DNA of 64,000 bases, taken from Aurantiacibacter luteus. Its GTDB lineage: Bacteria; Pseudomonadota; Alphaproteobacteria; Sphingomonadales; Sphingomonadaceae. The stretch lies in NCBI RefSeq assembly GCF_001010945.1, contig NZ_LBHB01000001.1:992001-1056000 (forward strand), read 5' to 3'. The notes beneath the pieces were generated by a model. That model did no database searches. It was not told where the DNA came from and was given only the letters and a program-made list of their open reading frames with translations. The translations under genes and the position numbers were made by a program. Within the stretch, counting starts at the first letter, position 1. Each line of letters begins with the position of its first letter. Positions 1-10,902 of the stretch are shown here, one piece after another.

Positions 1-716
1 TCGTCGTGGTTCAGCACGCGGCGTCCGTCCACCACCACCAGCTTGTTGCTGTCGAACCAGAACTGCGTACCCTCGGCCCAGTATTCCTGCACCGTCGTCA
101 TGGCGTATTCGTTGAACCACAACCGCTGTGCCCGCGCATCGGCATAGGCGGCCTCGACCTCGGCGTAGAGCGCCGGGTCCGCCGCCTGAATCGCAAAAAG
201 CACGTTGTGGGCGAATTCGTGGACGAGGATCGTCTCGCCGTAATAGCGGCTGATCGGCAGGCCGAGCACGTCCTCCTCCGCCACCGCCGTTCGCTGCCCG
301 CCGATCCCGCGCGCGCGGGCGTCCCAGTATTCGCGGTCGGTCAGGCGGCCGATGCGCTCGTCGTAATGGATGCGCTCGCAGCGGGTCAGGCGCGGATCGT
401 CGCGCGCGGGCTTCCTCCAGCCGGCGTTCTCCGGCAGGTCGAGCAGCGCTTCCTCCAAGCCGATGACCGAGACGGTGTAATCCTGCCGGACCAGCTGGGC
501 GGCGAGGTCGGGGCGATGCGCGAGCATATCGGCGATCATCGCACGCGATGCCGTCAGCGCCTCGTCCGAAACGCGGGCGCTGGAGCGGATCGGGATGCCG
601 GCGGCCTCGACCTGCTTGGTGTAGAAAGGCTCGTCGCCGCTGGCGGGCTGCACCGTGGCACAGCCCGCCAGCATGACGGCGGACGCGATACGGACTGCTG
701 CGGCGCGAAGCCTCAA
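1..716 (-). CDS. Putative zinc-metallopeptidase-like lipoprotein (3' part outside window)
   Basis: The frame opens at a TTG (716-714) that overlaps the sdhA stop and runs off the left edge, so about 238 residues are visible. The TTG start is chosen because it gives a clean lipoprotein signal: basic start, hydrophobic stretch and lipobox LAGC with Cys19; the only nearby ATG would leave four residues before the Cys. Residues 166-170 are HEFAH, an HExxH zinc-binding motif, and 211-215 are EYWAE, spaced about right for the third ligand of a gluzincin. This suggests an outer-membrane or periplasmic anchored zincin-like protein, but the family is not recognised and activity is inference. It is translationally coupled to sdhA, an odd place for a protease. 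Confidence 0.7.
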   Translation of the reverse strand, partial: MRLRAAAVRIASAVMLAGCATVQPASGDEPFYTKQVEAAGIPIRSSARVSDEALTASRAMIADMLAHRPDLAAQLVRQDYTVSVIGLEEALLDLPENAGWRKPARDDPRLTRCERIHYDERIGRLTDREYWDARARGIGGQRTAVAEEDVLGLPISRYYGETILVHEFAHNVLFAIQAADPALYAEVEAAYADARAQRLWFNEYAMTTVQEYWAEGTQFWFDSNKLVVVDGRRVLNHD

Positions 717-2551
717 TACACCCGCTTCTTGGGCTCGATGTAGCTCACGTCGTCCGTCAGCGTGTACTCGTGCACGGGACGGTAATCGATGGTGACCTTG
801 CCGCCGTTGCCGCCCCAGCCCTCGAACCAGGCCACGGTGTGCTTCATCCACTCCGCATCGTTACGGTCGGGGAAGTCCTCGTGCGCGTGGGCGCCGCGGC
901 TTTCCTTGCGGTTCTCGGCGCTTGCCATGGTGACGTTGGCCTGGGCCATGAGGTTGTCGAGCTCCAGCGTCTCGATCAGGTCGCTGTTCCAGATCAGCGA
1001 CTTGTCGGTGACGTGGATGTCCTCCATCCGCTTGTTGGTCGCCTCGAGCTGGCGCACGCCTTCGGCCATCAGCGCGCTGTCGCGGAAGACGGCGGCGTGC
1101 TTCTGCATGGTCTGCTGCATCTCGCGCCGGACCGCGGCGGTGGGCGAGCCTCCGCTCGCGTGGCGGAAATGGTCGAGCCGGCCGAGCGCGAAATCGGCGC
1201 TGTCCTTGGCGAGCTCGGGCTGCGAGGCGCCGGATTTCACGATGTCGCGCAGGCGGTGCCCGGTCGCGCGGCCGAAGACCACGAGATCGATCAGCGAGTT
1301 GGAGCCGAGGCGGTTCGCCCCATGGACCGAGACGCAGGCCGCCTCGCCCACGGCGAACAGGCCGGGCACGACGTGGTCCGGATTGCCGTCCGGCCCCAGC
1401 GTCACGACCTCGCCGTGATAGTTACACGGGATGCCGCCCATGTTGTAGTGCACCGTCGGGGTGACGGGCAGCGGCTGGCGGGTGAGGTCCACGCCGGCGA
1501 AGATCTTGCCGCTCTCGGTGATGCCGGGCAGCCGCTGGGCCAGTACCGCCGGGTCGATGTGGTCGAGGTGGAGGTAGATGTGGTCCTTCTCCGGACCCAC
1601 GCCGCGCCCCTCGCGCATCTCCAGCGCCATCGAGCGGCTCACGACATCGCGGCTGGCGAGGTCCTTGGCGCTCGGCGCGTAGCGTTCCATGAACCGCTCG
1701 CCCTCGGAGTTGGTGAGGTATCCGCCCTCGCCCCGCGCGCCCTCGGTAATCAGCACGCCCGCGCCGTAGATGCCGGTTGGGTGGAACTGCACGAACTCCA
1801 TGTCCTGCATCGGCAGCCCGGCGCGCAGCACCATGCCGCCACCATCGCCGGTGCAGGTGTGCGCGCTCGTCGCGGTGAAGTAGCAGCGGCCGTAGCCGCC
1901 CGTCGCCAGCACCACGGCCTGCGCGCGGAAGCGGTGGATGGTGCCGTCGTCGAGGCACATGGCGATGACGCCGACGCAGCGGCGGTCCGCCCCCTCGCCC
2001 GCCATGATGAGGTCGATGGCGAAGTATTCGATGAAGAAATCGGCGTCGTACTTCAGGCTCTGCTGGTAGAGCGCGTGGAGCATGGCGTGGCCGGTGCGGT
2101 CCGCCGCGGCGGCGGTGCGCTGCACGGGCGGGCCCTCGCCCATGTTCTGCATGTGCCCGCCGAAGGGGCGCTGGTAGATCGTGCCGTCCTCGTTGCGGCT
2201 GAAGGGCACACCCGCGTGCTCCAGCTCGTAGACCGCGGCGGGCGCCTCGCGCACCATGTATTCGATGGCGTCCTGGTCGCCCAGCCAGTCCGACCCCTTG
2301 ACGGTGTCGTACATGTGCCAGGTCCAGTGATCGGGGCTGTTGTTGCCGAGCGAGGCGGCGATGCCGCCCTGCGCCGCCACGGTGTGGCTGCGGGTGGGGA
2401 AGACCTTGGTGATGCAGGCCGTGCGCAGGCCCGCCTCGGCGCTGCCCATCGTGGCGCGCAGGCCGCTTCCGCCCGCGCCCACCACGACCGTGTCGTAGGT
2501 GTGGTCGATGATCTTGTAGGCGGGCTGGGTACTGGTGGAGGTCTCGGTCAT
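713..2551 (-). CDS. sdhA: Succinate dehydrogenase flavoprotein subunit
   Basis: Catalytic subunit of respiratory complex II: oxidises succinate to fumarate and passes electrons to the iron-sulfur subunit at the inner membrane. The 612-residue length is normal. Visible motifs are the N-terminal FAD-binding glycine stretch (VVVGAGGSG, about 22-30), the covalent-FAD region with RSHT (His56), the substrate region HPTGIYGAG followed by TEGARGEGG, and [11 protein letters not shown] near residue 400. It follows sdhC and sdhD with one base between the sdhD stop and its ATG, so it is one operon. The gene for the iron-sulfur subunit (sdhB) is not in the window; it may lie beyond the left edge after the overlapping lipoprotein gene. 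Confidence 0.98.
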   Translation of the reverse strand: MTETSTSTQPAYKIIDHTYDTVVVGAGGSGLRATMGSAEAGLRTACITKVFPTRSHTVAAQGGIAASLGNNSPDHWTWHMYDTVKGSDWLGDQDAIEYMVREAPAAVYELEHAGVPFSRNEDGTIYQRPFGGHMQNMGEGPPVQRTAAAADRTGHAMLHALYQQSLKYDADFFIEYFAIDLIMAGEGADRRCVGVIAMCLDDGTIHRFRAQAVVLATGGYGRCYFTATSAHTCTGDGGGMVLRAGLPMQDMEFVQFHPTGIYGAGVLITEGARGEGGYLTNSEGERFMERYAPSAKDLASRDVVSRSMALEMREGRGVGPEKDHIYLHLDHIDPAVLAQRLPGITESGKIFAGVDLTRQPLPVTPTVHYNMGGIPCNYHGEVVTLGPDGNPDHVVPGLFAVGEAACVSVHGANRLGSNSLIDLVVFGRATGHRLRDIVKSGASQPELAKDSADFALGRLDHFRHASGGSPTAAVRREMQQTMQKHAAVFRDSALMAEGVRQLEATNKRMEDIHVTDKSLIWNSDLIETLELDNLMAQANVTMASAENRKESRGAHAHEDFPDRNDAEWMKHTVAWFEGWGGNGGKVTIDYRPVHEYTLTDDVSYIEPKKRVY

Positions 2552-2552
2552 G

Positions 2553-2975
2553 TCACATGCCCCCTGCGGGCGCGGCGGGCGCCGGAGCGGGCGTTCCCGC
2601 CCCAGTCACCACCATGAAAAGGAAGAACAGCGCCGCCGCCGCGCCCACGAAGGTCGCGAGGTTCAGCGCCAGCATGACGGCGAAGCGGTTGCCCGCCGTG
2701 TGGACGTAATCCTCCACCAGCACCTGCAGGCCGAGCCGCGCGTGCCAGAAGGTGGAGACGATCATCAGCGCCATCATCAGCGCCGGGACGGGGCTCGCCA
2801 GCCAGCCGGTGACGGTGGCGTGGCTGAGATCCGGCAGCATGATCAGCGAAACGATGAGAAACAGCACGGTGACGAGGTTGCCGACCGCGGTGAATCTTTG
2901 GACCAGCCAGTGGTGCGCGCCGTGGTGCGAGGAGCCGAGACCGCGCACGCGGCCGATGGAGGTGCCGTGCCGCAT
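2553..2975 (-). CDS. sdhD: Succinate dehydrogenase membrane anchor subunit
   Basis: A 140-residue hydrophobic protein with three membrane segments (about 31-48, 60-78, 96-122) and the conserved histidine-containing stretch [17 protein letters not shown] (about 76-92) that helps bind heme b and ubiquinone in complex II. The ATG at 2975 is chosen because it lies two bases after the sdhC stop and is preceded by GAGAAGGG; the longer open frame upstream is only the overlap with sdhC. The C terminus is an Ala/Pro-rich tail. With SdhC it anchors SdhAB to the inner membrane. Confidence 0.95.
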   Translation of the reverse strand: MRHGTSIGRVRGLGSSHHGAHHWLVQRFTAVGNLVTVLFLIVSLIMLPDLSHATVTGWLASPVPALMMALMIVSTFWHARLGLQVLVEDYVHTAGNRFAVMLALNLATFVGAAAALFFLFMVVTGAGTPAPAPAAPAGGM

Positions 2976-2977
2976 GG

Positions 2978-3367
2978 TCAGATGCCCTTCTCGACGATGA
3001 TGAACAGCCAGACGATCGCGGTCAGCACCACGCCGCTCGCCATCGACACCCACGACCACAGGCGGTTGCTCTCCAGCTCGTAGCCCGCGCCGGTATCGAG
3101 CACGAAGTGGCGGATGCCCGAGCTCGCGTGGTTGAAGAAGGCCCAGGTCAGCCCGATCAGCACCACGATGCCATACCAGCTGCCCGCATGGGCGGAGAAG
3201 GTGGCGTAGGCATCGGGCCCGCTGGCGAGCGCGCCCAGCCACCAGACCAGCACCGCGAGGCCGACCAGCGCCATCCCGTCGCCGGAGACTCGGTGGAGGA
3301 TGGAGACGGCCATGTGCGGCCCCCATTTCCAGATGCTGAGATGCGGCGATAGCGGGCGGGTGGCCAT
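2978..3367 (-). CDS. sdhC: Succinate dehydrogenase cytochrome b556 subunit
   Basis: First gene of the sdhCDA operon, 129 residues. It shows the SdhC signature at the N terminus (RPLSPHLSIWKW, about 4-15, and SILHRVSG, about 22-29, with the quinone-site Ser and Arg) and the heme-ligand region NHASSGIRHFVLD (about 79-91). Three membrane helices are visible. The promoter must lie in the short gap before the divergent SDR gene. Confidence 0.96.
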   Translation of the reverse strand: MATRPLSPHLSIWKWGPHMAVSILHRVSGDGMALVGLAVLVWWLGALASGPDAYATFSAHAGSWYGIVVLIGLTWAFFNHASSGIRHFVLDTGAGYELESNRLWSWVSMASGVVLTAIVWLFIIVEKGI

Positions 3368-3470
3368 GACAATTCCGTTGCTTTGCTAGGGTGCCCTCCC
3401 TCTAGCGATTGCTCGGCGCGAGGCAAGCGCGGCCTTTCGCCCATAACCCGGCCTCGCTATGGCGGGCGGC

Positions 3471-4196
3471 ATGACCCATATTCTCGTCACCGGCACCAGC
3501 CGCGGCATCGGCCAGGCCATCGCCGACCAGCTTCGCGAGCGCGGCGCCCGCGTCGTCGGCCACGCCACCACCCAGATCGACGAGGAGACGGTGCCTGCCG
3601 ACTTCTCCGACCCGCCCGCCCCGCAGGTGCTGTGGCAGGACGCGCTGGAGATGCTGGACGGCCGGATCGACGTGCTGGTCAACAACGCCGGCATGTTCGC
3701 CGCCAATCCGCTCGATGGCTCGGACATCGAATGGCTCGACAACTGGGAGGATACGCTGCGCATCAACCTGACGAGCGCCGCGCAGCTCAGCCGCTTCGCC
3801 GTGCGCCACTGGCAGGAGCGCGCCCAAAAGGGCGAAAAGGGCGGAGGCCGCCTCGTGCATATCGCCAGCCGCGCCGCCTATCGGGGCGACAGCCCGGCGC
3901 ACTGGCACTATGCCGCGGCCAAGGCGGGCATGGTGGGCATGCACAAGTCCATCGCCCGGGGCTATGCCGCCGAGGGGATCCTCAGCTTCGCCATCACCCC
4001 GGGCTTCACCGACACCAGCATGGCGGACGACTATCTTGCCAGCCGGGGTGGCGCGGGGCTGCTCGCCGACATTCCGCTGGGCCGCGTGGCCGAGCCCGAG
4101 GAAATTGCCGACATCGCCGTCTTCTGCGCGCTCGACGCGCCCGCCAGCATGACCGGCGCGGTGATCGACGCCAACGGCGCGAGCTTCGTCAGGTGA
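3471..4196 (+). CDS. SDR family oxidoreductase
   Basis: Classical short-chain dehydrogenase, NAD(P)-dependent. TGTSRGIG is the cofactor-binding glycine motif right after the first strand, NNAG follows at about residue 73, and the catalytic pair is in YAAAK (Tyr and Lys); a Ser of IASRAAY is the likely third catalytic residue. The length (241 aa) is typical. The ATG at 3471 is preferred over an in-frame ATG at 3459 because it places the Rossmann strand at the very N terminus as usual; neither has a strong ribosome site. The substrate cannot be told. It diverges from sdhC. Confidence 0.88.
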   Translation: MTHILVTGTSRGIGQAIADQLRERGARVVGHATTQIDEETVPADFSDPPAPQVLWQDALEMLDGRIDVLVNNAGMFAANPLDGSDIEWLDNWEDTLRINLTSAAQLSRFAVRHWQERAQKGEKGGGRLVHIASRAAYRGDSPAHWHYAAAKAGMVGMHKSIARGYAAEGILSFAITPGFTDTSMADDYLASRGGAGLLADIPLGRVAEPEEIADIAVFCALDAPASMTGAVIDANGASFVR

Positions 4197-4302
4197 GGCT
4201 TTCCTACAGGCAGCGCCGGACGCAAGGCGGCGGCCTTGGCGTGACCTGCGTTTTCCCGCCGAAACACGTGAAGTGTCAACTTCGCAAAACGGGTCTTACT
4301 GC

Positions 4303-5238
4303 ATGATTTCGCTTCGTAAACATCGGCGACCGGCCATCGTCACGATGTCAACTTCGTCACCCGTGCTGGCGCTGCTCTCCGCCTGCGCTGTTGTGCCCGC
4401 CGAACCCGTGCTCACCCCCGCCAGTTTCGCGCAGAAGCAGGCCCGGTGCGAGGGCATCACCGACATGCAGGGGAGCTGGGTCGCGCCCGCGCCGCCGGTC
4501 CATGTCTTCGGCAACACCTACGACGTCGGCACCTGCGGCATCACCGCGCTGCTGGTGACCTCGCCCGACGGCCACGTCCTGCTCGACAGCGGTATGCCCG
4601 AAGCGGCGGACCTCGTGCTCGCCAACATCGCCGCGCTCGGCGCCGATCCGGCGGACGTGGAATGGGTGCTGTCCAGCCACGAACACCTCGACCATGTCGG
4701 CGCGACGGCGGAGATCCTGCGCCGCACAGGTGCCCGCGCCGCCGTGCTCGCCGCCGCCGCGCCGCAGATGGCAAGCGGCCAACCGCTCCCCGAAGACCCT
4801 CAGGCCGGCGGCATCCCGCCGTTCGAAGGCTTCCCCGTCGCCCGCGCCATGCAGGACGGCGAGACGCTGCGCGTCGGCTCCCTCGCCTTCACCGTCCACG
4901 CCAACCCGGCGCACACGCCCGGTTCGGCGAGCTGGACCTGGCGCAGTTGCGAGGACGGCGTGTGCCGCACGATGGCCTACGCCGATTCGCTCTCGACCCC
5001 CGCCGCCGAGGGCTACCGCTTCTCCGACCATCCGGACTACGTCGCGCAGGTCCGCCGCGGGTTCGCCGCCGTCGCCGCCCTGCCCTGCGACATCCTGCTG
5101 ACACCCCATCCATCGCAAAGCGCGATGGACGAGCGCTTGGCTTCAGGCGATCTCGCCGTCCCGCAGGCCTGCGCCACCTACGCCCGCGGGGCCGAGGCCC
5201 GCTTCGATGCTCTCCTTGCCCGCGAGGCCGGGCGATGA
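4303..5238 (+). CDS. Subclass B3 metallo-beta-lactamase
   Basis: Secreted zinc hydrolase predicted to open beta-lactam rings. The zinc ligands of B3 enzymes are all present: HEHLDH gives His126, His128, Asp130 and His131, followed by His204 in AHTPGS and His269 in TPHPS. Asp/Gly-rich LLDSGMPE matches the family. The N terminus has basic residues (RKHRR), a short hydrophobic stretch and lipobox LSAC (Cys28), so it is probably a lipoprotein. The start at ATG 4303 keeps this signal; a GTG at 4273 and an ATG at 4345 are alternatives. It ends in an ATGA overlap with prmA. Chromosomal B3 enzymes are known from Erythrobacter. A quorum-quenching or other MBL-fold function is less likely but not excluded. 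Confidence 0.88.
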   Translation: MISLRKHRRPAIVTMSTSSPVLALLSACAVVPAEPVLTPASFAQKQARCEGITDMQGSWVAPAPPVHVFGNTYDVGTCGITALLVTSPDGHVLLDSGMPEAADLVLANIAALGADPADVEWVLSSHEHLDHVGATAEILRRTGARAAVLAAAAPQMASGQPLPEDPQAGGIPPFEGFPVARAMQDGETLRVGSLAFTVHANPAHTPGSASWTWRSCEDGVCRTMAYADSLSTPAAEGYRFSDHPDYVAQVRRGFAAVAALPCDILLTPHPSQSAMDERLASGDLAVPQACATYARGAEARFDALLAREAGR

Positions 5239-6131
5239 GCTGGAAACTTTCCGCCATCGCCCCGCGCGAGATCGTCGAGGCCGCGCTCGAGCGCGCCGAG
5301 GGCTGGGACGAAGCGATCACCCTCGCCGGGTTCGAGGTCGATCCCGACGACGGTACGATCTGGCAGCTCGACGCCTATTGCGAGGACAAGCCCCGCAAGG
5401 CCCAGCGCGCCGCCGTGCTCACGCTGTTCGACGCCGATCCGCCCGAACTGAGCGCCGAGAAGCTGCCCGACGCTGACTGGGTGACCGAGAGCCAGCGCGG
5501 CGTCGAACCCATCCGGGCCGGCCGCTTCCACGTCCACACGCCCGAGCATCCGGCAAGCGACGAGCCGGGCGTCACCAGCTTCTGCATCCCCGCCGCGCAG
5601 GCCTTCGGCACCGGGCACCACGAAACGACGGCGGGCTGCCTCGCCATGCTGACCGCCATCCACGCCGCCGGGCTGCGCCCGCGCCACGTGGCCGACATCG
5701 GGACCGGCACGGGCCTGCTGGCCTTCGCCGCCATGGACCTGTGGCCCCGCGCCGTTGCCACGGCCAGCGACAACGATCCGGTCTGCGAGCCCGCCGTGCT
5801 GGAGAATGCCGCGCGCAATGGCGTCGCCATCGGTAAGGGACCGGGCGAGTTGACCATGCTCGTCGCAGACGGGATGGACAATCCCTTGCTCGAGGCCGCC
5901 GCGCCCTTCGACCTGCTGATCGCCAACATCCTCGCCGCGCCGCTGATCGAGATGGCCTGGGACTTCGCCGATGCCGTCGCCCCGCGCGGCTCTATCCTGC
6001 TGGCGGGCCTGCTCACCCGGCAGGAGGACGCGGTGAAGAACGCCTATCGCCGCGCGGGCTTCCGACTGCAGCGGCGCATCGTTTCGGGCGACTGGTCCAT
6101 CCTGTGGCTGCGCCAGCGCTATCGCGGCTGA
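5235..6131 (+). CDS. prmA: Ribosomal protein L11 methyltransferase
   Basis: Transfers methyl groups from S-adenosylmethionine to ribosomal protein L11. The 298-residue protein has the C-terminal class I methyltransferase fold: motif DIGTGTGLLAFAA (about 156-168), acidic SDNDP at the end of strand 2, and LLIANILAAPL as motif IV. The upstream GTGHHET stretch (about 131-137) is a PrmA hallmark. The ATG at 5235 overlaps the beta-lactamase stop (ATGA), so its translation is coupled; the same frame stays open far upstream but that part is out-of-frame beta-lactamase sequence. Confidence 0.95.
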   Translation: MSWKLSAIAPREIVEAALERAEGWDEAITLAGFEVDPDDGTIWQLDAYCEDKPRKAQRAAVLTLFDADPPELSAEKLPDADWVTESQRGVEPIRAGRFHVHTPEHPASDEPGVTSFCIPAAQAFGTGHHETTAGCLAMLTAIHAAGLRPRHVADIGTGTGLLAFAAMDLWPRAVATASDNDPVCEPAVLENAARNGVAIGKGPGELTMLVADGMDNPLLEAAAPFDLLIANILAAPLIEMAWDFADAVAPRGSILLAGLLTRQEDAVKNAYRRAGFRLQRRIVSGDWSILWLRQRYRG

Positions 6132-6865
6132 CGAAGCGCGCGCTTCGGGCCACCCTGGGGCTGGCAGCCGGGCTGGCCCTGATCGTCGGCGGCTACCTGC
6201 TGGCGGGCTGGATCGGCAGTTCCCTGCCCGTCAACGGCCATTGGCGCGAGCCCGCCGAGGGGGTCGAGATCATGGTCGAGACCAACGGCATGCACACCGG
6301 CATCGTCGTGCCCGTCGCCAACGACATCAAGGACTGGCGCGAGACCTTTCCCAGCGCCGCCCGGATCGCGCCCTACTACGGCGAGATGCCCACCCACCTC
6401 GCCATCGGCTACGGCGAGCGCGAGGTCTTCACGGAGGTGCCGACCTGGGGCGACCTGACCGCCACCACCGCGCTGCGCATCGCCACGGTCGGCGGCGATG
6501 CCCTGATCCGCGTCAGTCCCTACGTCCGCCCCGCGCCCGGCCAGAACTACCGCCCCGTCACCATCAGCCGCGAGCAATACGCCCGCCTCGTCGCCGCGAT
6601 CGAACGCCACCTGCCGCCTGCCGAGGGACTGCGCGAAGAGCTGCACGGCACCTTCGTGCTCGACAGCTATTACGAGGCGACGGGCGGCTATTCGATGGCC
6701 AACACCTGCAACACCTGGGTGGGCGCGCGGCTGGCCGAAGCGGGGCTGCCGATGGGCCGGTGGACGCCCTTGGCGGGCGGCGTGATGAAGTGGATCCCGG
6801 CCCCTCCCCCTGTCTCTCCGCTCGAAGATCGAAGCGACAAGAACCCACAATTATCAATCGGATAA
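6104..6865 (+). CDS. DUF2459 family membrane-anchored protein
   Basis: A 253-residue protein starting at GTG 6104 inside the end of prmA (28-base overlap). One N-terminal membrane segment (about 15-38) is followed by a periplasmic domain resembling TIGR02117/DUF2459, a family first noted near urease genes. Conserved-looking features are GMHTGIVVPV (about 62-71) and SMANTCNTWVG (about 200-210). A His followed later by a Cys in such contexts recalls permuted NlpC/P60 cysteine hydrolases, but that is inference. Function unknown. Confidence 0.75.
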   Translation: MAAPALSRLTKRALRATLGLAAGLALIVGGYLLAGWIGSSLPVNGHWREPAEGVEIMVETNGMHTGIVVPVANDIKDWRETFPSAARIAPYYGEMPTHLAIGYGEREVFTEVPTWGDLTATTALRIATVGGDALIRVSPYVRPAPGQNYRPVTISREQYARLVAAIERHLPPAEGLREELHGTFVLDSYYEATGGYSMANTCNTWVGARLAEAGLPMGRWTPLAGGVMKWIPAPPPVSPLEDRSDKNPQLSIG

Positions 6866-6995
6866 CTCGGACTGGCCGTTATGGCGCTCGCTTGGTCGAT
6901 AGCCGGTATGCTCACCGGATAGGACGGGCGCGGCAACCGTAGGGTCCACAGGCGAAGCAGCGATTCCGCTAACGCCTCCAACAGGAGAGAACCCG

Positions 6996-7493
6996 ATGTC
7001 GGCCCCCAAGAACCTGACCGATTGCTACACCCACGAACTGCAGGACAACTGGTCCGCCAACGACCAGATGGCGAAATGCGTGCGCGAGCTGGCGGATGCC
7101 ACCAAGGACGACAAGCTCAAGCAGCGCCTCACCAAGAGCGCCGACGGCATCGACAAGCACACCGAAACGGTGAAGGGCCTGCTGGACGAATGCGGCGTCT
7201 CCGAAAAGGAGCACTGCAAGGGCATGGAAGGCCTGGTGAAAGAGGCCAAGAAGCACGCGCTGGAGGCCGAAATTTCCGACGACGACGTGCGCGATGTCGT
7301 CATCATCTCGCAGTACCAGCGCATGTGTCACTACGGCATCTGCGGCTTCGGCACCGCCAAGGCCTTTGCCGAGGCGCTGGGCAAGTCCGACCACGTCGCC
7401 AAGCTCGATGAAATCACCGCCGACTGCTACCAGGCCGACGAAAACATGAGCGAGCTCGCCGAGCGCAGCCAGAACCTGCAGGCCAAGGCATAA
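6996..7493 (+). CDS. DUF892 (YciE/YciF-like) ferritin-like protein
   Basis: A 165-residue all-helical protein beginning after a good ribosome site (AGGAGAG, 7 bases before ATG). The sequence is charged and helical throughout, with repeated Glu/His-bearing helices and ending in a helical hairpin (about 112-160), as in the YciE/YciF family, ferritin-like proteins linked to stress in enterobacteria. Cysteines at CYTHEL, MAKC, DECG, HCKG and MCHYGICG are more numerous than usual. It stands alone, bounded by 130 bases upstream and a terminator hairpin downstream. Confidence 0.8.
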   Translation: MSAPKNLTDCYTHELQDNWSANDQMAKCVRELADATKDDKLKQRLTKSADGIDKHTETVKGLLDECGVSEKEHCKGMEGLVKEAKKHALEAEISDDDVRDVVIISQYQRMCHYGICGFGTAKAFAEALGKSDHVAKLDEITADCYQADENMSELAERSQNLQAKA

Positions 7494-7516
7494 AGCCTCG
7501 CCCTCCGTCTTATCGG

Positions 7517-7547
7517 GAGCCGGAGCGCCAGACGGGCGTTCCGGCTC
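7517..7547 (+). terminator. Stem-loop terminator after the DUF892 gene
   Basis: GAGCCGGAGCGCC pairs with GGCGTTCCGGCTC across a short loop (13-base arms, one G-T type pair). No long T run follows, so it may act as a weak intrinsic terminator or an mRNA 3' protecting hairpin. Confidence 0.6.
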
Positions 7548-7578
7548 TCGTCGCATTCAGCCTTTACGGATCTTTCTC

Positions 7579-8250
7579 ATGACCAAGACCCTGCTCATCA
7601 CCGGTGCTTCCTCCGGCATCGGTGCCGCCACCGCCCGCGCAGCCGCCGAGGCGGGCTGGAACGTCGCTCTCCTCGCCCGCTCGCAGGACAAGCTCGACGC
7701 GCTTGTTGAGGAGATCGGCGAGGGTGCCATGGCCATCGCCTGCGACGTGACCGACCGCGACGCGGTGATGGGCGCGGTATCGCAGGCCGTGGAGCGATTC
7801 GGCGGGCTCGACGCGGTCTTCGCCAATGCCGGCAAGGGCGTGGACACGCCGGGTGTCGAGGACGGCGATCCCGCCGAGTGGCACGACATGATTCATCTCA
7901 ACGTGATGGCCGTGCTCTACACCGCCCACGCCGCGCTCCCCGAGCTACGCAAGCGCAAGGGGCATTTCGTTGTGACGGGATCGAAGGCCGGGCGCGACCA
8001 CCTGAAGGGCTCGATCTACGGCGCAACCAAGTGGTTCGTGCACGGCTTCGCCGGCAATCTTGCCGAAGAAATGCGCGAATGGGGCGGACGCTGCACCGTC
8101 ATCTCGCCCGGCATGGTCGACACGCCCTTCTTCGACGAGGCCAAGCCCGGCAAGCTGCAGGCCGAGGACGTGGCTGCCGCAGTCGTCTTCGCGCTCTCGC
8201 AGCGCAAGACGAGCTGCGTGCGCGAAATCCACCTGATGCCGAACGACTAG
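7579..8250 (+). CDS. SDR family NAD(P)-dependent oxidoreductase
   Basis: Classical SDR of 223 residues: TGASSGIG at the N terminus (cofactor loop), CDVTD for the adenine-ring Asp, ANAG at about 83-86, and catalytic Ser (VTGS) and YGATK. The closest general type is YdfG-like serine 3-dehydrogenase/oxidoreductases, but the substrate is unclear. Its stop TAG shares the palindrome CTAG with the stop of the facing lipoprotein gene, so the two genes converge with a 4-base overlap. Confidence 0.88.
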   Translation: MTKTLLITGASSGIGAATARAAAEAGWNVALLARSQDKLDALVEEIGEGAMAIACDVTDRDAVMGAVSQAVERFGGLDAVFANAGKGVDTPGVEDGDPAEWHDMIHLNVMAVLYTAHAALPELRKRKGHFVVTGSKAGRDHLKGSIYGATKWFVHGFAGNLAEEMREWGGRCTVISPGMVDTPFFDEAKPGKLQAEDVAAAVVFALSQRKTSCVREIHLMPND

Positions 8251-8780
8251 GCGCCGAGCGCGGCGCTGACGAAGCGGTCGGTGCGGCTCGGGCAGCCATG
8301 ATCGCGCGCCACTCCTGAAAGGCCGTCCAGCTGCGCGACGAGGCGGACCGCGCCATAGTCCGGGCACGGCGGCACGTGGACGGGTTCGGCGCGAAAGTCT
8401 GCCGAGGCGGCGATGGCGAGCATTTCGGCCACGTTCGCGGAGCGCGCCTGCCGCCAAGTGCCAGTTTCGGCGACAAGCCATTGCCCCCCGCGCTTCATCA
8501 TGAGCGCCATCGACGGGGCGGGCGGAGGCGGGAACGGCTCGCCCGGCGGCGGGGGCACGGGAATGCCGCCATGGGCGCGAAAGGCAATCACGTGCTCGCG
8601 CGCATCTCGCGCCTCGCGCACCAGCGCCGCGCCATAGCGATCGCGCGCCGCCTCGAAGACGATCCGCTCGACATCGGCGGGATCGAGCTGACCAACCGGT
8701 CCGCCAGCGTCCGGCGGCAACGGTGCCTCGGTGACGCATCCGGCCAGCAGCAGGGCAGCGAGGAGAGGCAGGCGGCGCAT
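8247..8780 (-). CDS. Hypothetical lipoprotein
   Basis: A 177-residue predicted lipoprotein: MRRLPLLAALLLAGC gives a short basic start, hydrophobic core and lipobox LAGC (Cys15). The mature part holds a proline run (VPPPPGEPFPPPPAP, about 75-89) and two late cysteines (PPCPDYG, DHGCPS) that could form a disulfide. No family recognised. It lies downstream of ligA on the same strand's other side: both are on the minus strand and this gene is upstream of ligA by 61 bases. Confidence 0.65.
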   Translation of the reverse strand: MRRLPLLAALLLAGCVTEAPLPPDAGGPVGQLDPADVERIVFEAARDRYGAALVREARDAREHVIAFRAHGGIPVPPPPGEPFPPPPAPSMALMMKRGGQWLVAETGTWRQARSANVAEMLAIAASADFRAEPVHVPPCPDYGAVRLVAQLDGLSGVARDHGCPSRTDRFVSAALGA

Positions 8781-8841
8781 GGCGGATCAAGTCACCGTAC
8801 CCGTGCGCGGTTCCACGCCTTTTGACGAACGGCCGTTCAGC

Positions 8842-10902
<2,061 letters not shown>

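Noticed and set aside
770-2617. Long plus-strand frame opposite sdhA.
   Set aside because: Antisense to sdhA, with no protein family resemblance.
4446-5234. In-frame extension upstream of prmA.
   Set aside because: It is an out-of-frame reading of the beta-lactamase; prmA starts at the ATGA overlap.
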